Origin: Thermoplasmata archaeon
GTDB taxonomy: Archaea; Thermoplasmatota; Thermoplasmata; Thermoplasmatales; GCA-001856825
DNA length: 36,091 nucleotides
NCBI GenBank assembly: GCA_021797855.1
Contig: JAJZYX010000008.1
Location: forward strand, 1-36,091
Direction: 5' to 3'
Shown: one piece after another, positions 22,227-32,084 of the stretch
Layout of the letters: each line of letters opens with the position of its first letter
Numbering within the stretch: position 1 is the first letter of the stretch
Notes under the pieces: generated by a model
Seen by the model: the letters and a program-made list of their open reading frames with translations, nothing else
The model's database searches: none
Told to the model about the DNA's origin: nothing
Position numbers and translations under genes: made by a program

Positions 22227-22655
22227 TTGCCTAATGGACTAATGGGTGGAAAACAAGTCAGGATCAACAGGGACAAGTTACGATGGTCGGACAGGGACTA
22301 CAAGAGAAGAGTACTACGGCTGAAGATAAAGAGTGACCCTCTGGAGGGGGCACCTCAGGCGAGGGGAATAGTTATAGAAAAAGTTGGAATCGAGGCTAAG
22401 CAGCCTAATTCCGCCATACGGAAGTGTGTCAAGATTCAGCTGATAAAGAACGGCAGGCAGCTTACTGCCTTTGCACCCGGTGACGGGGCGATAAACTTCA
22501 TCGATGAACATGATGAGGTTGTGGTGGAAGGCATAGGGGGGAGAATGGGAAGGTCCAAGGGAGATATTCCAGGTGTGAGATATAAGGTGATTAAGGTCAA
22601 CAACGTTGCCCTCAAGGAACTTGTAAAGGGAAGAAAGGAGAAGCCGGTCAGGTGA
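22227..22655 (+). CDS. rps12: 30S ribosomal protein S12 (uS12), TTG start
   Basis: A 142-residue protein with the universal decoding-centre sequence [10 protein letters not shown], plus [15 protein letters not shown]. It lies at the A site and helps monitor codon-anticodon pairing. I place the start at TTG 22227: GAGGTGA (22215-22221) is five bases upstream, and the resulting N-terminus ([21 protein letters not shown]) aligns with the archaeal MGNGLFAARKL...N...RWSD. A longer frame to 22143 would extend over the TATA box. It is first in the cluster rpS12-rpS7-EF-2 and overlaps rpS7 by one base (TGATG). Confidence 0.95.
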   Translation: MPNGLMGGKQVRINRDKLRWSDRDYKRRVLRLKIKSDPLEGAPQARGIVIEKVGIEAKQPNSAIRKCVKIQLIKNGRQLTAFAPGDGAINFIDEHDEVVVEGIGGRMGRSKGDIPGVRYKVIKVNNVALKELVKGRKEKPVR

Positions 22656-23227
22656 TGGCGATGGCAGGCATTCTTGTTTTTGAGAAATGGAACAGCGAGG
22701 GAATTACAATAGTGGACCCGGGACTTACGAAATACATATCCCTGAAACCGACAGCGACTCTCCACAGCGGTGGGAAACATGCCAATAAGTTCATGGGAAA
22801 GGCTGGAATGAATGTGGTGGAGAGGCTTATTAACAATCTGATGAGGACGGTAAGGTGGACAGGGAAGAAGCAAAGCGCATATAGGACGGTGAAGACTGCT
22901 TTCGAGATAATAGAGAGCAAGACGAAGGAGAACCCCATACAGGTCTATGTGAATGCGATCCAGAACGCCGGTCCTAGGGAGGAGATTACGAGGCTCAAGT
23001 ACGGCGGGATAGCTGTTCCGAAGTCTGTCGACACCAGTTCTTCCAGAAGGCTGGACCTTGCAATAAGGAACATTTCTTTCGGGGCAAGGCAGACTGCGAA
23101 GAAGACAAAAAAGAACATGAGCGAGGCTCTTGCAGAGGAGATAATTGCAGCGGCAAAGAACGATCCCAACTGCTATTCCATCAAGGAAAAGGACGACAAG
23201 GAAAGGCAAGCGGCTTCAGCCAGGTGA
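22655..23227 (+). CDS. rps7: 30S ribosomal protein S7 (uS7)
   Basis: A 190-residue archaeal-type S7 that nucleates assembly of the 30S head and contacts the E site. Recognisable blocks are HANKFMGKAGMNVVERLINNLMR, GKKQSAYRTVKTAFEII and GPREEITRLKYGGIAVPKSVDTSSSRRLDLAIR. The ATG at 22655 overlaps the S12 stop (TGATG); another ATG at 22661 is possible. EF-2 follows six bases after the stop, in the same operon. Confidence 0.96.
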   Translation: MAMAGILVFEKWNSEGITIVDPGLTKYISLKPTATLHSGGKHANKFMGKAGMNVVERLINNLMRTVRWTGKKQSAYRTVKTAFEIIESKTKENPIQVYVNAIQNAGPREEITRLKYGGIAVPKSVDTSSSRRLDLAIRNISFGARQTAKKTKKNMSEALAEEIIAAAKNDPNCYSIKEKDDKERQAASAR

Positions 23228-23233
23228 TTTTAA

Positions 23234-25438
<2,205 letters not shown>

Positions 25439-25455
25439 TAATCCCTCAAACAGAT

Positions 25456-25488
25456 GCCGGGGTAATGGACCCGGCCCCCATTTTTTTC
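25456..25488 (+). terminator. Hairpin terminator after EF-2
   Basis: GCCGGG (25456-25461) and CCCGGC (25470-25475) form a six-base-pair stem with an eight-base loop, followed by a run of seven T (25481-25487). This separates the rpS12-rpS7-EF-2 unit from the membrane-protein gene downstream. Confidence 0.7.
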
Positions 25489-25539
25489 CTTCATTCTCGC
25501 TTCTTCACTCAAGAGGGTAGGACTTAACCAAGATGCGTA

Positions 25540-26121
25540 ATGTATTCTCTATCGGTATTCATAGCGGTTGCCGTCTCCCTTGCATCTCTACATATGATCG
25601 CACCTGACCACTGGCTCCCCCTCACGGCCCTATCGATCAAGAGAAAGTACGGGAAGGGGAGAGTATTCCTATTTTCAATTTCCCTAGGTTTCCTGCATGG
25701 GCTTACGTCGGTTGCGCTCTCCATCCTAGCACTTTTCCTCGGCGTAAAGCTGTTCGGTCCGGAAGCGCTGAAGGAGATATCCATCCTGATTCTAGCGGCT
25801 GTTGCAGTCTACATGCTGGCAGTGGCTTTGCGCGAGGGGAACGGGTCAAGGAAAATCGAGAACACCTCTCTGATTGTCAGCGTTCTTCCCGACCCTGTAC
25901 TTCTGCCCATCGTAGTGGCATCATACGCCCTAAGCTTACAGGCCCTAGCAATAGTTTCCGTCGCATTTGTCCTTGCAACTATTCTTTCTCTCGGGGCGGT
26001 TATGGGAGCGATAATGGCCGGGATAGGTCGATCTCTATACCGCCTGAAGCCGACGGAAATTGATTTCATCGTCATAGGGGCGTTGGTTGTGACTGCAGTA
26101 TACATATACCTATTCGGGTGA
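25540..26121 (+). CDS. NicO/NiCoT-like integral membrane protein
   Basis: A 193-residue protein with about six membrane helices. The first helix has H-M-I-A-P-D-H-W, close to the H-x4-D-H metal-binding motif of nickel/cobalt transporters, and GFLHGLTSVALS is like the next conserved helix. Metal transport is therefore the best guess, but the match is partial and TauE-like or other exporters are possible. It lies alone between EF-2 and EF-1A, an unusual insertion in the translation cluster. Confidence 0.6.
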   Translation: MYSLSVFIAVAVSLASLHMIAPDHWLPLTALSIKRKYGKGRVFLFSISLGFLHGLTSVALSILALFLGVKLFGPEALKEISILILAAVAVYMLAVALREGNGSRKIENTSLIVSVLPDPVLLPIVVASYALSLQALAIVSVAFVLATILSLGAVMGAIMAGIGRSLYRLKPTEIDFIVIGALVVTAVYIYLFG

Positions 26122-26203
26122 GACTGGCTGAAGCTTCAAGAGCACCTCCAAATTCTCCGCCGAGAGGTCGGATGTTCAACGGAGAGTGACCGACACAACA
26201 AAA

Positions 26204-26214
26204 GATTTATACGG
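26204..26214 (+). promoter_or_regulatory. TATA box of the EF-1A operon
   Basis: GATTTATACGG precedes a ~30-base leader that carries GGAGGT (26247-26252), eight bases before the EF-1A ATG. The box shares TTTATACGG with the rpS12 promoter. Confidence 0.6.
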
Positions 26215-26260
26215 AGATAAAATAGGCGGTAGCTAGGTACAAATATGGAGGTACAATAGT

Positions 26261-27541
26261 ATGGCTACGCAAAAACCACATCTGAATCTCGTAACCATTG
26301 GTCACGTAGATCATGGTAAATCGACAACGGTAGGCAGACTTCTGTTTGAGCACGGGGAAATACCTGCCCACATTATAGAGGAATACAAGAAGGAAGCCGA
26401 GGAGAAAGGAAAGGCAACTTTTGAGTTTGCATGGGTTATGGACAGACTGAAGGAAGAGAGGGAGAGAGGTGTAACGATAGACGTCGCTCACAGGAAGTTT
26501 GAGACCGACAAGTACTACTTCACGCTCATAGACGCACCCGGCCACAGGGACTTTGTGAAGAATATGATAACAGGGACAAGCCAGGCAGATGCAGCCCTGC
26601 TGGTTGTATCTGCCAGGGACGGGGAAGGTGTTATGGCACAGACGAGGGAGCACGTATTCCTTGCCAGAACGCTTGGAGTACCGCAGATGATCGTCCTGAT
26701 CAACAAGATGGACGCGACTCAGCCTCCGTACTCCCAAAAGAGGTTCGAGGAGGTCAAGAAGCAGATAGAACAGCTCCTTCTTTCAGTTGGATACAAGAAC
26801 GTTCCAGTTGTCCCGACTTCAGGCTACAAGGGGGACAATATCATGAAGAAGAGCCCCAACCTGCCCTGGTGGACAGGGCCTACGCTCCTCGATTTACTCA
26901 ACCAACTAACGATTCCCCCCAAGCCGACCGACAAGCCCCTGAGGCTGCCGGTTCAGGATGTGTACTCAATTACAGGCATAGGTACTGTCCCAGTGGGAAG
27001 GGTTGAGACAGGGGTTATGAAGGTAGGGGACAACATAATCTTTGAACCCTCACATAAGGTAGGGGAAGTAAAATCGATAGAGGAGCATCACGAGCAGATA
27101 CAGCAGGCTGAGCCGGGAGACAACGTTGGGTTCAATGTAAGAGGGATAGCGAAGACGGACATCAGGAGAGGCGACGTCGCAGGACATGTGTCAAACCCGC
27201 CGACGGTGGTTTCCAGCTTTACGGGCCAGATAGTAGTCCTCAACCATCCTTCCATAATTGCTCCAGGATACACTCCCGTTTTCCACGCGCACACCGCTCA
27301 GGTGGCCTGCACAATCACGGAGATCATAAAGACCATTGACCCGAGGCAGGGGACGACAAAGGAGGAGCACCCCCAGCATATTCAGACAGGTGATGCGGCA
27401 ATAGTAAAGATTGTCCCGTCCAAACCAATGGTCATAGAGAAAATGTCGGAATTCCCCCCGATGGCAAGGTTCGCGGTAAGGGATATGGGGCAGACTGTCG
27501 CCGCAGGCCAGTGCATCGACCTGGAAAAGAAATCTCAGTAG
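26261..27541 (+). CDS. tuf: Elongation factor 1-alpha (aEF-1A / EF-Tu)
   Basis: A 426-residue GTPase that delivers aminoacyl-tRNA to the ribosome. G1 is GHVDHGKS (14-21), the Dxx[10 protein letters not shown] switch I follows, G3 is DAPGH (91-95) and G4 NKMD (148-151). Domains II and III are complete. It starts at ATG 26261 behind GGAGGT. It is followed after nine bases by rpS10, as is usual in archaea. Confidence 0.98.
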   Translation: MATQKPHLNLVTIGHVDHGKSTTVGRLLFEHGEIPAHIIEEYKKEAEEKGKATFEFAWVMDRLKEERERGVTIDVAHRKFETDKYYFTLIDAPGHRDFVKNMITGTSQADAALLVVSARDGEGVMAQTREHVFLARTLGVPQMIVLINKMDATQPPYSQKRFEEVKKQIEQLLLSVGYKNVPVVPTSGYKGDNIMKKSPNLPWWTGPTLLDLLNQLTIPPKPTDKPLRLPVQDVYSITGIGTVPVGRVETGVMKVGDNIIFEPSHKVGEVKSIEEHHEQIQQAEPGDNVGFNVRGIAKTDIRRGDVAGHVSNPPTVVSSFTGQIVVLNHPSIIAPGYTPVFHAHTAQVACTITEIIKTIDPRQGTTKEEHPQHIQTGDAAIVKIVPSKPMVIEKMSEFPPMARFAVRDMGQTVAAGQCIDLEKKSQ

Positions 27542-27550
27542 TGGATGTAG

Positions 27551-27865
27551 ATGCCTTCCTACCGAATGAAGATATCACTGTCAGGAACTGACGTAAAGAA
27601 AGTGGACAACGTTTGCAGCGAGATTAAACAGCTGGCAGGAAGGACTGGGGTGGAGATGAAGGGCCCGATTCCGCTGCTTACAAAGAGACTGGTAGTGCCG
27701 ATAAGAAAGGCACCAAACGGTGCCGGTACTGCCACATGGGACAGATGGGAGATGAGGGTCCACAGAAGGCTCATCTATATCGACGCAGACGAGAGGACTA
27801 TCAGGCAGGTGATGAGGATACAGCTGCCTGACGGGATAAACATAGAAGTGAAACTGCAGTCATAA
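27551..27865 (+). CDS. rps10: 30S ribosomal protein S10 (uS10)
   Basis: A 104-residue protein with the S10 signature: [31 protein letters not shown]..., [12 protein letters not shown]. It binds the 30S head near the A site. It lies nine bases after EF-1A and is followed by CT-rich sequence and TTATTTTTATA (27873-27886), a likely T-rich terminator. Confidence 0.97.
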   Translation: MPSYRMKISLSGTDVKKVDNVCSEIKQLAGRTGVEMKGPIPLLTKRLVVPIRKAPNGAGTATWDRWEMRVHRRLIYIDADERTIRQVMRIQLPDGINIEVKLQS

Positions 27866-27989
27866 CTCCTCCTCTTATTTTTATACCCAGGGCTTAGCTG
27901 CCTTTTCATCCAGCTTGCCAAATTCGGTACAATCCCAATTCTTCGACTTCTGCATTCAACAGATTTGCCCGGGAAATCAAAAAAGAACG

Positions 27990-28150
27990 GACCTATAGGA
28001 TTCTGACATCCTCTCCTCGCTAAAGCATAGGAGGTTCCTGCTTTAACGATACGTAGCTAATACCTTCATGACTCAGGTATCCCGCCAGAGGTATCTCCAC
28101 AGGCGTGAATTCGGGAATGCCCTTCCCTATTTTTATGAGACCTATATTGC
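27990..28150 (-). ncRNA. Candidate omega RNA (right-end guide RNA) of tnpB
   Basis: The coding-strand sequence around the tnpB stop forms a hairpin: AGGAG (28029-28033) with CTCCT (28013-28017) around a GC/GC inner pair and a TAAA-type loop (plus-strand reading). The region that overlaps the 3' end of tnpB and ends past the right end is where such RNAs are encoded, and the sequence beyond it (CAGAATCCTATAGGTCC on the minus strand) would be the guide. The limits are inference. Confidence 0.3.
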
Positions 28151-29198
28151 GGATATTTATTGCAGCATTAAGGTCCCTGTCCATCTCAAGACCGCACAAA
28201 TCACAGTGATACGTCCCATCGGACAGCTTCAGGTCTTTCTTGATGTTCCCGCATCTAGAGCATATCTTCGAGGACTGTTCATATCTTCCTATCTCTATGA
28301 GGTTTGCGTTTCTCCATTCCATCTTGTGCCTGAGCATCTGCTTGAACTGATACCATCTCTGATCCGCTATGCCCTTTGCAAGATTGTGGTTCTGTGCCAT
28401 TCCCTGTATGTTCAAATCCTCGGCCACAACGGTATCGTAATGCTTGGCTATCGCAGTGGATACCTTGTGGTTGAAATCTGTCCTTGCATCCCTTATCCTC
28501 TGGTACAACTTCTGAAGCTTAACCATCTGTTTTCTCCTGTTATTCGACCCTTTCTTTCTTCTTGACAACCTTCTGTGTTCTCTCTTGAGTTTCTTTTCAA
28601 ATTTCCTATATACATTCAGTGGTTCGACCTGCACACCATCAGATGTGGTGAGAAATGATTTTATTCCCATGTCAATGCCTATGATGCCATCTCCTTTGGG
28701 CATTTCCTCATCCCTCTCATACAGTATGGAAGCGTAATATCTATGCACATCCCTTATTATGACTATTTGTTTTACATCCTTTGGAATAGGAGATTTGTCC
28801 TTGAATTTAATTTCCCTCTTAAACTTGGGAAGTCTTATTTCTGATTTGCTGAACGAGAAATGCTGTGGTACAATGAAATACTGATTTCCTTTCCTTGATT
28901 TGAATTTTGGATATTGTGCATTATGTTTGAAAAATGCCCTGAATGCTGTATCGAGCTTCATCAGGGATTGTTGTAACGATTGGGAGTTAATCTCAGTCAG
29001 CCATACATATTGCTTCTTGAGGGCTGTCAGCCCTTTTAATGCATCGAACTTTGATAATGCCTTTCCATTATTGTGATATTCTTTCGTCCTCTTCTCAAGG
29101 AAGTAGTTCCAGACGAATCTCGTAGAACCGAAATGTTTCTCGATTAGTATTCTTTGTTCTTCGTCTGGATATATCCTGACCTTGAGGGTTTTAATCAC
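28020..29198 (-). CDS. tnpB: TnpB (IS200/IS605 OrfB), RNA-guided nuclease
   Basis: A 392-residue TnpB with the catalytic RuvC residues D176 (IGIDMGIK), E260 (VAEDLNI) and the D340-R-D342 pair in DRDLNAAINI, and with a zinc finger C313-x2-C316 / C332-x2-C335. All catalytic residues are intact. TnpB proteins cut DNA next to a short target-adjacent motif, guided by an RNA made from the right end of the element. The gene runs opposite to its neighbours and separates rpS10 from the unknown gene at 29327. It has no recent disruption. Confidence 0.95.
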   Translation of the reverse strand: MIKTLKVRIYPDEEQRILIEKHFGSTRFVWNYFLEKRTKEYHNNGKALSKFDALKGLTALKKQYVWLTEINSQSLQQSLMKLDTAFRAFFKHNAQYPKFKSRKGNQYFIVPQHFSFSKSEIRLPKFKREIKFKDKSPIPKDVKQIVIIRDVHRYYASILYERDEEMPKGDGIIGIDMGIKSFLTTSDGVQVEPLNVYRKFEKKLKREHRRLSRRKKGSNNRRKQMVKLQKLYQRIRDARTDFNHKVSTAIAKHYDTVVAEDLNIQGMAQNHNLAKGIADQRWYQFKQMLRHKMEWRNANLIEIGRYEQSSKICSRCGNIKKDLKLSDGTYHCDLCGLEMDRDLNAAINIRNIGLIKIGKGIPEFTPVEIPLAGYLSHEGISYVSLKQEPPML

Positions 29199-29254
29199 TT
29201 ATATAAAATTGAATATTAAGATAAATAACTCTTCATTAAGGGGAGTCAGTGTAT

Positions 29255-29274
29255 CTCCTCCCTAAGGGTCGGAG
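29255..29274 (-). repeat. Second copy of the tnpB end hairpin
   Basis: The sequence CTCCTCCCTAAGGGTCGGAG (plus-strand reading) matches CTCCTCGCTAAAGCATAGGAG at 28013-28033 in sequence and in folding (outer CTCC/GGAG, inner CCC/GGG around TAA). It lies about 60 bases upstream of the tnpB start, in the same orientation as the right-end hairpin. Confidence 0.5.
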
Positions 29275-29326
29275 TTTACCTGCTTCCCACAAACCCCCAA
29301 TTTCTCTATAAAGTCATGAATATTTT

Positions 29327-29812
29327 ATGCCTATGCCTGAAAATGTTGGATTCCCCAAGTTTGGATGTGCTATATCGAACACGGAAGTGGAATACGACTC
29401 AGAGGTAGAGACGTTCTTTACTGAACTAGCGTCTCTGGAGTCTGATCTGGGCCTGCTGCTCATAAAGGATGTGGAGTGGAAGGAGAATTATAAGAAATTT
29501 CTGGGATATCTCTCCGATCTTGAGACTTCAATTATCTTCAAGAGGGGTGCCCCGACCGTTGACTTTTTCAAGGGGCTTCTGGAAGGCGAGGTCCCGCAGG
29601 ATGAAGTGACGGATGTCCTGCTGCGGGCGAGAGATGAGCTTCCTGCTACGCTGATCAGGGCACAGGCAAAGGCGAGGGACGTTATGACTCTCTACGTGAG
29701 AATGTCCAAGATACCGCGTTTCAAAGAGGGTTTCACTGTTGAGAGATTCGGCGGTCTTTTATATCTCAGAAGGGCGTTGATAAGGCGCGCCGTTGCAAAG
29801 TCTAAGGAATGA
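29327..29812 (+). CDS. Hypothetical protein, 161 aa
   Basis: A mostly helical protein with no domain I recognise. It reads MPMPENVGFPKFGCAISN..., a central KRGAPTVDFFKGLLEGEVPQDEV and a basic C-terminus (LRRALIRRAVAKSKE). A CTATAAAG box at 29306-29313 lies about 25 bases before the second ATG (29333), so translation may start there, leaderless, rather than at 29327. It is convergent with the EamA transporter. Confidence 0.65.
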   Translation: MPMPENVGFPKFGCAISNTEVEYDSEVETFFTELASLESDLGLLLIKDVEWKENYKKFLGYLSDLETSIIFKRGAPTVDFFKGLLEGEVPQDEVTDVLLRARDELPATLIRAQAKARDVMTLYVRMSKIPRFKEGFTVERFGGLLYLRRALIRRAVAKSKE

Positions 29813-29834
29813 TTGTGCGACTATCTCCAAAGTC

Positions 29835-30686
29835 TCATTTCTTTTTATTTTCCCTGTTTATCGCGAGAACCATGGAGACGAGAATGATGGCACCCCCTAC
29901 AATCATCAGAACAGAGACAGGAAAATTGAAGAATAGCGTGGAAACGACAACTGCGGACACGGGCTCGATCACCAGAATCAGGGCAGATATGTAGGCACTA
30001 GTGCTCTTGATAGCAACACTCATGAGCCATATAGCCATCGTAGAACCAAGGATGGCGTTGAACAATACCGAGAAAAGTACGTAACCGTTCGTCAGAGTGT
30101 CAGCCTTCATAACTGAAGAAGGATCGAAAACGAGACTGAGCACTGCCACTTCCGCAAGTTGGAAGAACGTGAACACAAGGGGATTGCCCTTGACAAGGTA
30201 CTTCTCTGTGAGAACCATCTGCATCGCATAGCTGAATGCGGTGCCAACGGTCAGAATGTTTCCTATAGCCTCCCCTGACGTTGAGGATACGGTCATAAGC
30301 GCCATTCCTACGAATGCGGACAGCGCCAGGGAGATCTTGACCGCATCGAACCGGCTTTTCAGTACGAATATTGAGAGGATGGGAGTAAGGACGATGTAAA
30401 TTCCAGTTATCAGACCAGACATCGAGGGGGAGGTATAGTTCAGACCTATAGTCTGGGTCACATATCCGACGAAGAGGGGTATTCCTACCAGGGAGCCATA
30501 GATTGCATCCCTCCTGTTTATCTGTCTCAGGACGAAAGGAAGCATGACCAAGGTCGCGACAAGAAACCTGTAGAACAGGAAGGAAATGGGGTCTATGTAA
30601 CCAAGTGAAACCTTAATTATTGGAAAGGTGGTTCCCCAGACTACAGCAACGAATACAAGACCGGCATATGAGAGCTTCCTGTCCAC
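29835..30686 (-). CDS. EamA/DMT-family transporter
   Basis: A 283-residue protein with ten predicted membrane helices in two EamA repeats. The first repeat begins GLVFVAVVWGTTFPIIKVSL and the second has the IEPVSAVVVSTLFF element near its end. Members export metabolites, drugs or amino acids; the substrate cannot be read from the sequence. It is divergent from the FKBP gene. Confidence 0.88.
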   Translation of the reverse strand: MDRKLSYAGLVFVAVVWGTTFPIIKVSLGYIDPISFLFYRFLVATLVMLPFVLRQINRRDAIYGSLVGIPLFVGYVTQTIGLNYTSPSMSGLITGIYIVLTPILSIFVLKSRFDAVKISLALSAFVGMALMTVSSTSGEAIGNILTVGTAFSYAMQMVLTEKYLVKGNPLVFTFFQLAEVAVLSLVFDPSSVMKADTLTNGYVLFSVLFNAILGSTMAIWLMSVAIKSTSAYISALILVIEPVSAVVVSTLFFNFPVSVLMIVGGAIILVSMVLAINRENKKK

Positions 30687-30784
30687 TACGCCGAAGCATC
30701 ATTAACGAGAAATGCTTTGCGTTCTCTGGCAATCTGGGCTTAGGAGATGAGTAGTTTTTTATTCGTGATGTTGTTGCAGAGTAA

Positions 30785-31600
30785 ATGCAATTGAGGACCC
30801 TGATCATACTACTGATCGCACTGGTGATCGTAGTTCCCGTAGCCTCATACGGTGCATACCAGTACATGCAGCCCCGGCTTGACGTTATAAAGCAGGGGGA
30901 TAACGTCTCTCTCTGGTACTACGGCTACATAGTCGTAGACGGGACCCCCCTTGTTTTTGACACGAACATGGCAAGCGTGGCTAACAACAACACCTCGTAT
31001 CCAAAGGCTCCTGATTTCAACTACCATCCACCATTCAAGCCTCTGAACGATACAGTGGGCTCAGGGTCCATGATAAAGGGGTTCGATGACGGGCTCATAG
31101 GCATGGCAAAGGGGCAGTCAGGGGTCATTACGGTCCCGCCGTCCCTGGGTTATGGCCTCGAAAATTCAAGCAAGATCACGAAACACAGCATCAACGGAAC
31201 CGTCCCAGCATATCAGACGATGAACTACACCTCTTTCAGGGCGGAATTCGGAGTCTTCCCAGACCAGGGAATGACCATAAGGAGTCCGGTTTACGGATGG
31301 AATATCTACGTTATGAGCTTCAACGGGTGGTACGCGGTCATCCAGAATGAACCTGTGGTGGGGGGCCAGTATTTCCCATACAATTCAACTAAGGCATTCA
31401 GCATAGTGGTGGAAAATATCACTGGAACCGGAAATAATACCACTATCAGCTACTACACAAGCGTTGCAAACGGTACCATGATATCCTCAAGCCTATACGT
31501 CAGTGAAGTGTCGGGAGGGTATTACTACTTGAACGGCAATCCCTATCTGGCCGGAAAGACACTCTACTTCTACGTCCAGATAATCACCGTAAAGCCCTGA
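30785..31600 (+). CDS. Membrane-anchored FKBP-type peptidyl-prolyl isomerase
   Basis: A 271-residue protein: an N-terminal membrane anchor (5-27), then an extracytoplasmic FKBP domain (VKQGDNVSLWYYGY..., VFDTN, GSGSMIKGFDDGLIGMAKGQSGVITVPPSLGYG), which catalyses cis-trans isomerisation at proline and helps folding of exported proteins. About 110-130 further residues with many NxT/NxS sequons (NGT, NYT, NST, NIT, NNT, NGT) follow, longer than a minimal FKBP. A TTTTTATT box lies about 25 bases before the ATG, suggesting a leaderless transcript. Confidence 0.85.
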   Translation: MQLRTLIILLIALVIVVPVASYGAYQYMQPRLDVIKQGDNVSLWYYGYIVVDGTPLVFDTNMASVANNNTSYPKAPDFNYHPPFKPLNDTVGSGSMIKGFDDGLIGMAKGQSGVITVPPSLGYGLENSSKITKHSINGTVPAYQTMNYTSFRAEFGVFPDQGMTIRSPVYGWNIYVMSFNGWYAVIQNEPVVGGQYFPYNSTKAFSIVVENITGTGNNTTISYYTSVANGTMISSSLYVSEVSGGYYYLNGNPYLAGKTLYFYVQIITVKP

Positions 31601-31678
31601 TGATTCGCTATTCTAGGGAGTAGTATTGACAGTATTTCCTTTCGTTGGGACATCGAAGGGAGGGAGATGGGATATCGC

Positions 31679-32083
31679 TTAATGGGTTATTGTGAATTTG
31701 TACCCGTACTGGATTATGCCCTCTTTGCCCTCCGTCCTTACCTTCCTGAGGGTGGCAGAAACCTTTGTCCCGATCTTGACCTCGCCTGGTGAGCAATCCA
31801 CGATCTGCCCGGTGACAAACGGCCCTTCCTTCATCCTGATCAGGGCTATCACGTACGGTACCTGCATTTTAAACTGCTCCAGGCCGTCGTGCACCACAGT
31901 GAAGGAATATATTTCCCCTTCACCGGACATCTCCTCCTCCCTCATGGCACCTACCGATTCCCTTCTGCAGGAAGGGCATATGACCCTAGGGGGGAAATAG
32001 AGAGTGTCGCACTTCCCGCACCTTGTTCCAACGAGCCTGTATCTGTGCCTGGACTCCCTCCAGAACCTTGGTACTTCACTCAT
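31679..32083 (-). CDS. DUF35 OB-fold / zinc-ribbon protein of the HMG-CoA synthase complex
   Basis: A 134-residue protein with a rubredoxin-like zinc ribbon (C22-x2-C25, C36-x2-C39) and an OB fold (EIYSFTVVHDGLEQFK..., PYVIALIRMKEGPFVTGQIV). In archaea such proteins hold thiolase and HMG-CoA synthase together so that acetoacetyl-CoA passes directly between them (the structure is known from a methanogen). The start is the ATG at 32083, one base after the thiolase stop (TAGGATG); an in-frame TTG at 32092 is less likely. It is the last gene of the three-gene operon. Confidence 0.9.
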   Translation of the reverse strand: MSEVPRFWRESRHRYRLVGTRCGKCDTLYFPPRVICPSCRRESVGAMREEEMSGEGEIYSFTVVHDGLEQFKMQVPYVIALIRMKEGPFVTGQIVDCSPGEVKIGTKVSATLRKVRTEGKEGIIQYGYKFTITH

Positions 32084-32084
32084 C

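Larger units (their letters stand above)
28000..29280 (-). mobile_element. IS200/IS605-group insertion element with tnpB only
   Basis: The element is defined by the tnpB gene and two similar hairpins that bound it. No tnpA (Y1 transposase) is next to it, so it is of the tnpB-only kind and could move only with a transposase supplied elsewhere. The exact ends are not shown by target-site duplication, because this group makes none, so the limits here are approximate. Confidence 0.5.

Noticed and set aside
22436-23209. 257-codon minus-strand frame over rpS12/rpS7
   Set aside because: It is a shadow of well-supported ribosomal genes on the other strand, with a Cys/His/Leu-rich composition that fits antisense of GC-biased codons.
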